Positions 10,815 through 23,227 of a stretch of DNA of 64,000 nt are shown piece after piece. This DNA comes from Otatea glauca (Eukaryota; Streptophyta; Magnoliopsida; Poales; Poaceae). The translations under genes and the position numbers were made by a program. Below the pieces are notes generated by a model that had not been told where the DNA came from, did not search any database, and was given only the letters and a program-made list of their open reading frames with translations. Position 1 is the stretch's first letter, and every line of letters starts with the position of its first letter. Location: the NCBI GenBank assembly GCA_036346275.1, contig CM070715.1:69861667-69925666 (forward strand). Direction: 5' to 3'.

Positions 10815-13189
10815 ATGTCTTCGTCGGGAAAGTCGATCCCTCCATCCGATCTCAGTACTGAAGCAATAATTGTCCCTACATTGGACGATTTAACACTAGA
10901 GTAACACAAAGAAATTGAAGATCGAAAAGCTGAATTGGAAGAGATGATGATGGGCTGTTATCAGAAGACCCGACGTGGCGTCACTCAGAAAGCCGCATTG
11001 CCGACAGTGAACGCTCTTGGTGATGTAGGGGTTACCAACAATCCCGGTAAGTCTCCATATGCCTGCACAAGCTAAATTATTAGCTATGATTAATCAATCT
11101 GTGCATCACGCATTAATCAACTAATCATCGGCTCTAGTTACAACTCTTAAGCCGATGATAGCCAATAGTATTAAAACTATTGCACAGGAGTTGGCATCAG
11201 CTGGAAGCTTGCTCGATCCGATTCAAACCCTACCAAATTATCCTGTTTATTTGGTAGCGCAAAACACCCAAAATACAACAGTCGACCCAAAACCGTCAGC
11301 TACAATTCCGTCTTTGTCCATGATGCCAACCCAACCCATTGTCATACTGCCATAAGATCCTAGTTCGAGTGGGGCAGCATATTATCAGGCATATATCGAT
11401 GCCGCTAAGATAGATGCATCGATTAACTTGACACCATCGGCTCTGTTTTACGCGTTTCCACAATCGGTGTCACAGTCGATTGAACACAATAGGTTTTCGC
11501 AATATGCTATGCCGATCCCACCCAGGAATCAAGCTCCATACAAAGTGGTAACCTACTCGGAGCCCTTTGTCCCAGTGCCAGAGCTGACTACTAAGAGGAA
11601 CAACGGATATGAGCAATTTCCTCAGTACGCATCGGCTCAACCAAACCGTCAACCCGAGCTTACGCTCAGGAGGCAGAATGCCAATCACGATCATAATTGG
11701 CAAAACCCTAATATCATGACGACTAATAATGTTAATTGGGCCGACCAAATATCTGCCGTGTTGAGAGATCAATTTGACATACAACCGAAGGGTAAGGTTA
11801 TCGACTATAGAAAGTCGTATCGTGATTATATTGATCGTATGTCTTACCCTGATAATTTTAAAATTCCTGATTTTGCCAAGTTTTCTGGGGATGACTCTGT
11901 TACCACATTAGAGCATGTCAGATGCTTTATTGCATAATGTGGTAAAGCCGCTCAGTCCGACGGCCTCAAAATTAGATTGTTCCCATTGTTGTTATCATGA
12001 GTTGCTTTTACTTGGTTCACTAGTTTACCCCAAAATTCGGTTTATTTTCGGAATGATTTGGAAAGCCGATTCCATGAGTACTTTTTCTCTGGAAGTCTGG
12101 AACTCAATTTCTAATTTGAGCTCCGTTCGCTAGAAATTTGGAGAATCGTTAACCGATTACATTAAAAGGTTTATGGAAGTTAGGAATTGGTGCTTTAGAG
12201 TTACTTTGCCCGACAACCAATTAGCCGATTTAGCCTTTCAGAGATTGATTCCCCCATCGAGGGAAAATTTTGGTAGGCAAGAATTCACCGATTTAAGCCA
12301 GCTGCTTCATGGGGTGTCGGCTCAGGAAAGCCGATTTCCTAATAATAGAGGATTTAAGGATAAATTCAAGGTTAATAATAATAAGGATAAAGATAAAGCT
12401 AAGGTCAATTTAGTTGAATATTGCTCAAGTGGGTCCTCTGAAGATGATGAGGCAGAAATAAACATAGCCGAATGGGTGAAGGGATCTAAGAAGTCCTTAG
12501 TCTATTCATGGCTTAAGTCGACTAAGAATAAGTCAGAAATTAAATATGCGTTTGATGTCTCTAAGTGTGATCGTATTTTTAACCTACTGTTACAAGAAAA
12601 TATTATACGGTTTCCTGAGGGACATGTTATACCATTGGCCGATGAAATCAAAAAGCGAAGGTATTGCAAATGGCATCATTCTTTTTCTCATAATACTAAC
12701 GATTGTAATATTTTTCGACAGCAGATACAATCGGCTATAGAAGATGGTCGGCTTAAGTTTGTTGAGGAGCCGACAATGCAGGTGGATTTCAATCCTTTTC
12801 CAATAAACATGGTGCAATGCTTTGGAAAAGGAAAAGAGCCGATGCAAGACGAAGAATAAAAAATGGCTCGACATGTTGACATCCAGTCGACTTCAAGAGT
12901 TTATGAGACCCTAAAAATTACAGTTGGCTCATTACAGATAGAAACCGACCGTGAGGGTAAAAACTCCAAAACAGTTAAGCTCAGGGGAGATCCACAAATC
13001 ATCAAGTGGTACAAGGCAGAGAAATCGTCACCACAACGCTCGATGAATATGCTTAAGCCAACTTTCTCCCAATTGCTTGCGAAGTATGAGAGGAGAAGCA
13101 ACAGACCGCATTATCCTACGCGTCGACCAGATAATCTGTATTGTCCTGAGAATTTGGAAAGGGCTCACCAACAATTCCCCTTCTGGTAA
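10815..13189 (+). pseudogene. Gag of the complete Tat element
   Basis: The likely start is the ATG at 10815 (MSSSGKS), just after the LTR. The frame breaks at once and is recovered in pieces: 11155-11355, 11428-11937, 12173-12859 and 12863-13189. The capsid-like region is at about 11800-12310 (FAKFSGDDSVTTLEHV; later PDNQLADLAFQRL). A zinc-knuckle-like YCKWHHSFSHNTNDC follows at about 12660-12715. The region after it is basic. Stops and frame changes are spread evenly, which suits an old copy. Confidence 0.85.
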
Positions 13190-13213
13190 TTTTGTTGGGA
13201 GAGGGGAACGGCT

Positions 13214-14389
13214 TTGCCATCACCGTATACTTGCCCGATAGAGCATTATCCCCAGGATGATTGGCCACAGCGATCGGCTATAGATAGATTGTCTGGACCA
13301 GTGCAAGATTACCCCGACAGAGGTCACAAAAAGCTGATGCAGGAAAGAATTTCTGTGCCAAGTCAGGCCAAAGCAGAAGTAGAAGGATCGAGTATTGTGA
13401 CCCAAGAGAATCTAGCTGGCAAAATACAAAAGCCAATTGAACCTAAGTCAAGATGGTGTCCTACTGGCCTTAGTCGATCACAGTGCAGACGACTTCAAAG
13501 ATTGAGGACTCAAGAGATCAGAGAGGCCAAGCAAGAGAAACAGTGGGATCAAGTTTTCAATGAGATTCGGCCGATTAAAGTTGTTAGGACAGAGTGGAGG
13601 AAGAAAGAGTCGGTTGAAGAAGAACTGGATTCAGCCGATGACCTATACTCACCTATGATTCGGGATGACACTCCTCCAATGGACATCAACATGGTGTTCA
13701 CCTTACCATCCGAATTCAAAATAAAGACTGAATCGGCTAAGAAAACGTTCACTCAGCTGTGTTTGGGCGCTCAAGATGCAATCTTCAAGAAGCTCCAAGA
13801 CGCTCATCGGTATCTTAAGCCGTTATATTTAAAAGGGTATATTAAAGGCAAGCCGATATCAAGAATGCTTATTGATGGTGGGGCAACAATTAACTTGATG
13901 TCATACACTGCCTGCAAGAAGCTGGGTAAGTCCAATGAATATCTGATTAAAACTAACATGGTTTTAAACAATTTCACAGGAGACCCCACTGAGGCAAGGG
14001 GAATCATGGTAACAGAGTTGACTGACGGCAGCAAGACATTGCCGACAGTCTTTTTTGTAGTCGATGTCAAGGGCAATTACAGTGTCTTGCTTGGGCGAGA
14101 TTGGATTCACGCCAATTGCTGCATACCGTCAACTATGCACCAGCTACTCGTTCAATGGAACGGGGATGCAGTTGAGGTGGTTCAAGCCGACACATCGGCT
14201 CATATTGCTATGGTCAGTTCAGATGCAAATTGGCAGCATGAAGAAGCCGAATGTATATCTGGAAAAGCTCTGGACGATTGTGATTTCATGTGCATTAATA
14301 AGATGGGGTTTATTTCGATCAATGTGAGACCAAGTACCTTTGATCGGACAAGCGAAGTTTTGTGCCGTTGGAGTCCAAGCCAGCAATGA
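13214..14389 (+). pseudogene. Aspartic protease region of the complete Tat element
   Basis: A 391-residue open stretch. The first half is Arg/Lys/Glu-rich linker. The retropepsin hallmarks lie in the second half: active-site Asp in MLIDGGATINLMS near 13870, and the later hydrophobic-Gly motif VLLGRDW near 14085. The region leads into reverse transcriptase, but frames are broken between 14390 and 14834. Confidence 0.86.
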
Positions 14390-14834
14390 AAACCCTACAA
14401 GGTAAAATACAAAGCTATCAGCAAGAAACAGATAGCTATGAGGCTATCGAAGATTTTCAAGAAATCGATAGTTAGGCCAAGGTTTTACGTCGACTAATTT
14501 GCTTGAAGAAGTCGTATAGGCGATGGAGATAGGAAGAGACCAACTTTTATTAGTGCAAAGTTGGATATAGATTATAAGAAAAAGTTGGTCAAAATTCTTA
14601 GGAATTATAAAAAGATTGTTTTGCATGCGAGTCCCCTGTAATACCTGGTTTAAGCCGACAGCTTGTTGAACATTGGCTACCTATAAAGCTAGGCTATCGG
14701 CCATTTAAATAGTCTCCTAGAAGATTTAATCCAGCCTTGTATAATGTTATAAAAGAAGAAATCAAACAATTGTTGAAGGCCAAGTTTATCGGGCCTTACC
14801 GATAGCTGAGTGGGTTTCTAACATCGTTCCTGTT

Positions 14835-15905
14835 ATGAAGAAGAATGGTAAGTTGAGAGTGTGCGTTGATTTTAGGGACTTAAACAAAGCTACTCCAAAA
14901 GATGAATATCTGATGCCAATATCCGATATGCTCATCGATGCTGCGTCAAGAAACAAGATTATTAGTTTCCTCGACGGTAATGCTGGATATAATCAGATAT
15001 TCATGGCAGAAGCCGATATATCTAAAACAACCTTTAGATGCCCTGGTGCCTGGGGGTTATTTGAGTGGGCTGTGATGACGTTTGTCTTGAAGAATGCTGG
15101 TGCAACATATCAGCGATTCATGAATTTGATGTTTTATGATCTAATCGGCCATATTGTAGAAATTTACATCGACGATGTTGTCGTAAATTCTAGAGAAGAT
15201 TTGCAACATCTAGCCGATTTGGAAACTATATTCAAGAATACAAGAGCACATGGTTTAAAAATGAATCCACACAAGTGTGCTTTTGGTGTGTCGGCTGGTC
15301 AATATTTAGGCTTTATGATTCATGAGAGAGGGATTGAAGTCAATAAAGAAAGAGTTAAGGCCATAGCCAAAATAAAGCCGCCGACATGTAAAAATGACTT
15401 ACATAAGTTGATCGGTAAAATTAATTATTTGCAGTGGTTTATTTCAAATCTTTCTGGCCGTATTGGTGCATTTACCCCACTATTGAAGCTGAAAGATAAT
15501 CAAGAGTTTGTGTGAGGAGCCGATCAACATAAAGCTTTTGAGAATATCAAAGAGTATTTGACCAATCCTCCAGTTCTGGCCGCACCACGGAAAGGTATAC
15601 CATTTAAGTTATATATATTAGCTGAGCAGGAGAATATCAGAGTTGTATTAGCGCAAGAAATTGATGGAAAAGAGCGGGTTATTTTCTACTTAAGCCGACA
15701 GCTAATTGACGCTGAAACCAGGTATCCCTTTGTTGAAAAACTCTGCTTGTGTTTATATTTTACTTGCACCAAATTAAGGCATTATATTTTAGCGTCAGTT
15801 TGTAAGGTCATTTATAAAACCAATGTTATAAAATACATGCTATCAGCTCCAATTCTGCGTGGTCGATTGGTAAATGGGCTTATGCGCTCATCGAATTTGA
15901 CCTAA
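14835..15905 (+). pseudogene. Reverse transcriptase and first RNase H of the complete Tat element
   Basis: Clear motifs: VCVDFRDLNKATPKDEY, ISFLDGNAGYNQI, FVLKNAGATYQRF and the catalytic YIDDVVV at about 15165, all intact. The thumb and connection follow (LGFMIHERGIEVN, then NDLHKLIGKINYLQ). A TGA at 15513 ends the first open stretch. The degenerate native RNase H continues at 15558-15905 (PFKLYILAEQE, VIFYLSRQLIDAETRYP). Confidence 0.92.
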
Positions 15906-15987
15906 CATATGAATCGGCTAAAGCGGTTAAAGGACAAGTTATAGCCGATTTCATAACAGAATATGAAACAAATGCCATGCTGATCTA

Positions 15988-16464
15988 GTGTCCGTAGCAC
16001 CATGGCAATTATTTTCTGACGGATCGGTATGTCAAGAGGGCGATGGTATTGGAATTGTGCTCATTTTGCCAAAAGGACATAGCTTTGAATTTGCATTTCG
16101 GCTAAATTGCCGATGCTCTAACAACTTGGCTGAGTATGAAGCATTACTTAGAGGTCTACATTTGCTCAAAAATATCAGAGTAGATTCTGTTGAGGCTTAT
16201 GGTGATCCCTTGCTGGTTGTACAGGGGGTTAAAGGGGAATATAATTGCTATGATGAAATTTTGGTCAAGTACTTAGAAAAATGCCTTGCAATAATCGGCT
16301 CGTTTACAGGATTCACGATTAGTTATATTCCTGGAGAGATAAACGATAGGGCTAATTTATTAGCTCAACAATCATCGGGTTATAAAGTTTTTGGCCAATT
16401 TGAAGAATGTGAACCGATTAAGAAAACATGTGTGCTAACGCCGTTGATTGGAGGACAAAAATAA
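15988..16464 (+). pseudogene. Second (archaeal-type) RNase H of the complete Tat element
   Basis: Removes RNA from the RNA-DNA hybrid. The expected acidic residues are Asp in LFSDGS, Glu in LAEYEAL and Asp in YGDPLLV. The fourth position reads Asn-Asp-Arg-Ala-Asn, so the usual last Asp in 'RADLLA' has become Asn. A second RNase H after the native one is the Tat-lineage trait also seen in the 1-8422 element. Confidence 0.85.
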
Positions 16465-17690
16465 TGAAATATTTGATCAATTCTTCAAAGCCGACGGAGC
16501 GAAGAATTAGGCGACAAGCTTTGAAGTATGTGGTCCTTGACAACGTGTTGTACTGTCAGATGTTAGAAGGTTTGCTGTTAAGGTACCTTGAAGCCCATGA
16601 AGCTAAAGTTGCAGTGGGTGAAGTACACGAAGGTATTTGCGGGTCCCATCAATGGGCTTATAAGATGAAATGGCTGTTGAGGTGAATAAGGTATTTTTGG
16701 TCGACAATGCTGGAAGATTGTTTCAAGTATTATAAAGGATGCCAGACTTGTCAAAAATTTAGCAACGTACAATTAGCTCCAGCATCGGCTTTACACCCTA
16801 TTATCAAGCCTTGGCCGTTTAGAGGATGTGGGATAGATGTAATCGGACAAATATTTCCTGCCTCAAGTAAATGTCATAAGTTTATTTTGGCTACGACCGA
16901 TTATTTTTCTAAATAGGTTGAAGCCATCCCACTAAAAAAGGTTAAAAGTGTTGAAGCCATCAGATTTGTCACGGAACATATTATCCACAGGGTTTGGAAT
17001 TCCGCAAACCATTATGACCGATCAAGGTACTGTGTTTATGTCTGATGAGTTTCGAAATTTTGCCAAGAGTTTAGGTATCAGGATATTGAATTCATCACCT
17101 TATTATGAACAAGCCAACGGACAAGCCAAATCGTCTAGCAAGACATTAATCAAGCTGATCAAGAGGAAAATTGATGAAAAACCAAGGAACTGGCACTCAA
17201 CATTGTTGGAGTCGTTGTGGGCTTATCAGCTTGCATATCATGGAGCAACAAAGCTTTCACCTTATCAGTTGGTTTATGGGCAAGAAGCCGTTTTACCCGT
17301 GAAAATTAATAGCTCGACTCCATATGAGTTGCCAAGCAAAATGGTTTATTGGCTCAAGATTACAGAGATTTAATGATTGATAATCTGGAAGATTTGGCAG
17401 AATTACGTTTACATGCATTAGATCGGCTTAAGAAAAACAAGGTGAGAGTCGCTAAAGCTTACAATAAAAAAGTGACGCCTAAGTCTTTTTGTGAAGTCGA
17501 TTTAGTCTGGAAAACTATACTACCTATCGGTTCTAGAGATAACCGATTTGGCAAATAGTCTCCTATGTGGGAAGGACCATATAGAGTTAATCGGCTTGTT
17601 GACAGGAATTCTTACATCTTGGAGACGTTGGAAGGTGTGGTGTTTCCTAAGGCAATCAATGGAAAATAGTTAAAGAAATACTACCCTAGT
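16428..17690 (+). pseudogene. Integrase of the complete Tat element
   Basis: The zinc finger is present (HEGICGSH and CQTC, 16625-16750). The catalytic triad is readable: Asp in GIDVIG near 16830, Asp in MTDQGT near 17015 and Glu in YYEQANGQ near 17110. A TAG at 16914 and a frame change near 16947 and 17370 interrupt it. The C-terminal part extends to about 17690. The DDE residues themselves are intact, so the damage is by stops and shifts only. Confidence 0.9.
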
Positions 17691-17949
17691 GTTTGGATTG
17701 GTTCTTATTCGGCTATAAAAGTTTAACACTTGAAAGGCCAAATTAACTCGATGCAGTTAATTCTGGCTGAGTAAAGATATGAAGCCAATAACAAGTTACA
17801 TTACAGAATCAAAGCATTAAGAAAATCGGTTAAATAGCCGATTGAAATTACAAGTACTTAAAGCATGTCACAAGATTGTTTTCCAGCCAACAATATTACA
17901 GAATTTGTTTAGGCATATCATATTACAAGCATTGGTCGATTACATCCCA

Positions 17950-20860
17950 GATCTAGGAAGCTACGCACCAAGAGCCAATAGAGCCCCAGTGGCCTTAGCA
18001 ATTGTCTCATGTACCTTGTCAAGGATTCCATTGTCTTCTTTGGCACTTCTAGGTACAGTGACAATTTTGGCCGATTGCTTCTTGATGCCAGCCTCGGCCA
18101 AAGCTATTCCAAGCTTTTGTTCTTTGATAGTCGATGCGGACTTCTCTATAAGTTGTTGGCCATCGAATATCTGCTTTGTTAGATTGGCCAACTCCTCTTC
18201 AAGAAGCTTTTTAGTCGACTGAAGCTTCAAGACTGCTTCTTTGTTGGTCTTGAGCGACTGGGCATCGACATCGAATTTGTGTTTCTTAGCCTTGGCATCA
18301 GCTACCAACTCGTTCAAAAGCTTTTGGTCAGCTTCTTGAGCCTCCTGCAAGGTGATTCTGGCCTTGGCTGCCTCAACTGCTACCTTCTTGTCGTCCAGAT
18401 GACAGACATCAAGTAGTGCAGCCATTGCTTCTGGAGGAAAATCGGCTTCGATGGTGGCCATGGCATCGCAGAGCAGTTGATTGCTGTTAAGAATTTTGGC
18501 TTGTGGACTCATCACCAAGTTGAAAAGCTTGTTGAGCCGCTCTTGCATCCCCGGGGCCGATGTCACCGCAACCGACACGTCCTTGGAGACTTCGAGGATT
18601 CTCTGGATGTTCGCTGGGTAATCATCCGTAGCCACCACCTCAGGATCGTCCAGGTTGGCTAACGAGAAGCCCAACAAATGGTTGGGTCGGACGATGCTGG
18701 AGCAGCAGCAATGGGGGCCGATGGCGTCGGCTACAAAGATGGGGGTGGATGATCCAGGGAGGCGGTCTTCTAGTCGGCTAAAACGTTAGCCACTTGTAAT
18801 GACGGAGTTGGCTGAAAAAGAAATCAAAGTAAGTTAAGACGATACATTGATATACTTATCAGGAAAAAATTATGAAGGTAACTTACCCCGCCAGTAGCCG
18901 ATGCATGTGGTGAACTTTCGCCACTTTGTTCTTGAGGCTTGGCGCCTTTGTTGGCAGGGGCCTTGGTAGATTTGGCGCGATTCTTCTCTGAAAATAATCG
19001 GCTATAAGTATTAGTCTCTGTAAACTGCTTGAGATAAGAAACTACTAGCCGATTGACGTATACTTACTGGGCTGTTGTTGTTTCTCTATGTCTGATAGAG
19101 AGGGGCTTTGGATTCCTAATGTGCCAGAAGTGTAGCCCGAGAGGCCTGTTGACTGGCGTGGCCTTTTGATTTGTTGGTCACTACCCGATGGGCCGGTTAC
19201 TGGTTTCTTCCCAGCTGCTTTAGTCTGCGAAAAATAGACAAAGTCGATTAGTAAAAAGTTACGAGATGAGTTCAAGAAACAAAAACTATTTTAGCCAATA
19301 CCTCACCAGTAATATTTATAACACTTGTGTTAGTGTATCCCGATGAACTAGCTTGGTCGCTAGAATCGCTGTTAGTAGTTACCGTCGACTCTGGAAGATT
19401 TGGAAAAAATTGATTGATAATAGCCGACAGTGTCTTCTTTGAATACAGAGCCTCTGCAATGGCTGACCACCAAGATGAGAAACCCCCTGCCCGATGAGTG
19501 TTCAGGAAAAATGCGGCAAGTCTCGAATATGGAAATCATTGGCTATCTCCAGGATAATGTTGGCCGCTGCAGCATTACAGACTCGGGCTCTTGGTTGAAG
19601 CTGATCAAGAAGTTGAAAGCACAAACTTACTTGCCTGAATCCCAACTGCCTAGCGTAGACCGATGGATGATAAAATTCATACGAAGGCTAGAAGGTCCGA
19701 TTTCTTGTATGAAGTCCGACATGCAATATGCTTGGGGAAATAAAATGCTTATACAACTCTAAGGTCTCATGAGGCATCAAAGAACTGTCGGCTTCCAGAT
19801 GCAGAAAAGATGGGTAGGGGTAATCGGCTGCATTATTGTAACTGAAGAAATCTTGCTATTTGAAGTCTTCACTGCCGAGCTGTAAGAAGAATGCCAAATA
19901 TTTTCTCGAGCCGACAGGCGTGACCTTTGTCTCATTCCCGAAGCAAAGTATGAATCTCTCGTTGTGCGACCGGCGTGCTCTGTATTGAGTCTCTGCGTCC
20001 TCAGGAGTATCTTCTCGTAGGAAAGGAGTGTCATCGGCTGGGTGTAAGTTAAAAGACCGGCTGAATATTCAATACAACCAAGTCTGCACAAACCATAGCG
20101 ACCCTCCCACGTTGTCGACGGTATAATCACCAAGGCCCGTAAAAAGCCGACTCCTTATGATTTGCACCATCTAGTATACTGCACCCAGAAATGTTTTTCC
20201 TAGTGCTAGCTGACGGCCCTCAACCAACTGTTCGGCTATACTTTGATAAAATTGTGTCGGCCCAAGGGAAGCCCCACATAAAGCGAATTGGTCTAACCAG
20301 AGATTAAAAAAGCAACATGCTCTTCGTCCGATATAGGCCCAGTTCCTTTATTGTTATTTCCAATGTATTTGCTCCATCCTTCACCCTTGAATCGGATCTG
20401 CTTGATTTTTGCCTTGGCATTGAAAGCCGATACTTACTCCTCATCGGGTCGCAAGCAACAGAGTTGGGTTACGTCTGGCAGGGTTAGGCCGATTGGATCG
20501 GTTCTGAATATGAAAGCATTCTAGTTTTCGACCAGAAATAACAAGCCGTGGCCACTAAGGGCTCATTGGCCTCTAGATCAGCTAGATACAGGGGAAGGCA
20601 CTCAGCTATTCTCATTCTCTCCCATATTTCCTATTTTTGGGCCTCTACCCGATTATACCAACTCTTCCACCCCTTCAGCGCCATCGGCCAGGCCCTAAAA
20701 ATCTTGCTCCAACCATCTATATTAAATCTAAAAGTCGATAGGGGGAGACAGGGAATTTCTTGATTTATGACCGTGTCGAAATCTAGGTTTCCTACCGGAC
20801 CTAGATAGTACTGGTCATTGCTATCAGTGATCGGAATGAGTACCCGATGAGAATCCATTC
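17950..20860 (-). pseudogene. Antisense gene of the complete Tat element (coiled-coil, mobile-domain type)
   Basis: This gene lies between integrase and the 3' LTR, on the opposite strand. The likely first exon begins with Met at 20858 (MDSHRVLIPI, then WSKIFRAWPMALKGWKSW). This resembles the N-terminal 'plant mobile domain' type proteins that grass retroelements carry. A degenerate middle part extends through about 19780, and a Ser/Gly/Lys-rich part lies at 19045-19275. The last exon (17961-18677, 238 residues, open) is a long helix rich in Ala, Lys, Glu and Leu, probably a coiled coil. Splice-like signals are present, for example a minus-strand GTAAGTT near 18888. The role in the life cycle of the element is unknown. 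Confidence 0.68.
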
Positions 20861-21197
20861 AGCCAATCTGAAAACTGGTCAAATAGCCGACTGAGAATTG
20901 GTAAGTTGGGAGCTCTGAAGAGCTTGTCAAATGAAGAAGAACTTGAAGCCGATGTCAGAAGTTCTGAGAGTTCGTGTGCGTGAAAATGATAGTCTGGGTA
21001 CCTCATATTTATAAGGGGTGTGAAAAAAGGTGAAACGGCGGGAAGAGATTTCGAGAGGCGTGTGTAGTTAAAACACAGATACGCGTCTCAAGATTTTACA
21101 GCGCCATAAATGGAGCAGTTACTAGTGTGAGAATTACGTCAAGCCGATGGCAACGGAAGCCGATGGACAAGGTTTTTGGAAGATAATATGTTATCTC

Positions 21198-21215
21198 TCA
21201 AAAATGGAGGGCATA
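21198..21215 (+). other. Polypurine tract of the complete Tat element
   Basis: The stretch CAAAAATGGAGGGCATA lies directly before the 3' LTR, where the primer for plus-strand DNA is expected. Confidence 0.55.
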
Positions 21216-21897
21216 CGTTTGCACCAAAATTTGGCAAAAGTGTGTTCAAGTTGTCAGGTTAAGGATTAAGAGATACTTTAGTCGATATCGGATATGGAAA
21301 GAGAGGTTTGAATTTGGATTATGGCTGATATTTATCTTAAGTTGGAAGAACTTTCCGAATTGAGGCTGATACGGATCATGCTTTGTAGCGTGTTGGGGAA
21401 GGATACGATCGGCCAATAGCTATAAAAGACGGTCAGGGACAAGCGAAAAGAACAACACAATCCAATAAATCAATTCATATTACTTTTGTTTACTTTTCTC
21501 TGTTGACCAGGAGTAGCCTCTGTAATTTAGACTTCTTGTGATCTGATTTGATCAATAAAGTTGCACATCGACGATTATTGATCATCTTCGATTACGACAA
21601 TCAGGTTTGATTTTCTCCTATCTTGTTGTGCATCACCTTTTTTTGGAAAAGATCTACCTTTACCATCTGGTTAGTCTTAATCGGCTAATTAGATTTATCA
21701 TTACCCTTGATTTGATCAACTTTTTAGTTATTAGATCTAATCCGATTGTTCCAAATAGATCGGCTTTTGAGCGTATCATATATTCGTCTTACCGATTGCA
21801 GGATTAAATCGGTTGGCACGCCTAGATCACTGGAACCCAGCGTTCGTCCGATGTGTTGCGGCTGATAAACCCTACTTTAAGTTTTTTAGCGCCAACA
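21216..21897 (+). repeat. 3' LTR of the complete Tat element
   Basis: 682 bp, starting CGTTTGCACC (first T mutated to C) and ending AGCGCCAACA. The target duplication GTCGT follows at 21898-21902. It keeps the roughly 50-bp segment near 21830-21880 that the 5' LTR has lost. Confidence 0.92.
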
Positions 21898-22162
21898 GTC
21901 GTATTGTACATTGTAACAAAATCAACCCCTGACAAATTAACAATATCAGCTGGTTAAATTAGTTGAGAACTACCAAATCCAGTAGCTACGAACCACGTGA
22001 ATTGGTATTGAATCGGATCATGTGCATTGATCTCAGCCTATGAAGACGGAAAAATAATGTGAACTTAATTTGATAGTGGCTCAGAACAGAGCACTCACAA
22101 GCTAGTGAAGAACATATGCATGATATATAGTAGCACATTTACGCTTCACATATATACACATA

Positions 22163-22671
22163 CAGCAAAACACTGCACTTTGTATCGGGTAACTTGTCAC
22201 CTGTTTCACTTTACATAAGGTTAAGCTAATACTTTCAGTTTGCACTAGGTAACCGAAATGAAGTTTCACTTTGCATTGATCAGTTTACTTGGGCTCGAAC
22301 GCGGCTTGGTCCTAAGGTTGAACTCGGTAACGCTGGATCCAATCTACCGATCAGTGATGTCCAGCAATACCAGCATGGTGAACTTGTGCTTTGTATGCAT
22401 AAAACATTAAGATGTAAAAAAGGTCTCTTAAGTATTAAGAAATAGTAGATAATAATTGTGTCAAATTACAACAGTTTTCTAAATAAAAGAGGTAGATATC
22501 ATCCCTAGCATATATGCTTTCAACTGACAGCACTGCTGACTTGTCAGACCAAGTCGGGTTTGAGCCTAAGTATATAACCTGGTTAGTGCAAAGTAAAACT
22601 TTATTTTGGTTACCCTTGATGCAAAGTAAAACAAGTGACAAGTTACCCAGTGCAAAGTGCAATTTTCTGCT
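22163..22671. mobile_element. Inverted-repeat element, probable MITE
   Basis: The left arm (from 22163, AGCAAAACACTGCACTTTG, on through GGGTAACTTGTCAC) pairs with the inverted right arm ending at 22671 over about 110 bases at roughly 75-80 percent identity by eye. There is no coding capacity. I could not find a target duplication, so the superfamily is unassigned. Confidence 0.6.
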
Positions 22672-22729
22672 ATCTCCAATTCTCCATGCGCCCAGGCTGG
22701 TACCTAGTCATGCTTGCTGTTTCGGCGCG

Positions 22730-22734
<5 letters not shown>

Positions 22735-22777
<43 letters not shown>

Positions 22778-22790
22778 TATATATATATAT
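22735..22790. repeat. (AT)n microsatellite
   Basis: About 56 bases of alternating AT with a single GC interruption, preceded by a short GCGCGCGC run. Confidence 0.95.
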
Positions 22791-23227
22791 CTCTCTCGAG
22801 CCATTTAACCCGATCCGATCAAGCCATGCAACGCACTAAACAACGCATCGGACTAACGTGGTAAAAACTAACTAATAAAAGCACTCCAATTTTGCAATTC
22901 GGTAGTAAATTACAAATACATTTTACTATAGAACAACAGATGCAGTTACTACCGAATCAGTTACTAGTTAATGCGTATTGTAGTTTGTACATGAATTTGT
23001 TTCTTTATTTTAGCCATATCTTTTTATTTGTAGCTCGAATTTGCATATGGTTTTCACCAGTAACTTACTGACGATGAGAGGAATACAATTATATAAGTTT
23101 TGCTATTAAACAGTAATTTTGCTGACCGGTAAAGTAAATTACTATTTTTATAACATGAATTTACCACATCTACAACTAGAAATTACTACTATACAGTATA
23201 ATTGGAAAATCTTACACACATCAGCTA
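22791..23227. other. AT-rich sequence, no gene
   Basis: No coding signal. A 12-base inverted pair (ATTCGGTAGTAA near 22898 and TTACTACCGAAT near 22946) could be the remains of a small foldback element. Confidence 0.35.

Larger units (their letters stand above)
10169..21897 (+). mobile_element. Complete Ty3/gypsy (Tat lineage) retrotransposon
   Basis: An 11.7-kb element with two LTRs, gag, protease, reverse transcriptase, dual RNase H and integrase in plus orientation, then an antisense gene before the 3' LTR. It is flanked by the 5-bp target duplication GTCGT at 10164-10168 and 21898-21902, so both ends are certain. The coding frames are interrupted many times. The sequence is unusually rich in the words TCGGCT and AGCCGAT, in LTR, coding and non-coding parts alike. 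A solo LTR of the same family lies at 58942-59632. Confidence 0.95.

Noticed and set aside
22735..22864. Part of a 116-codon frame with an IYIYIY stretch
   Set aside because: It is a translation of the AT microsatellite.
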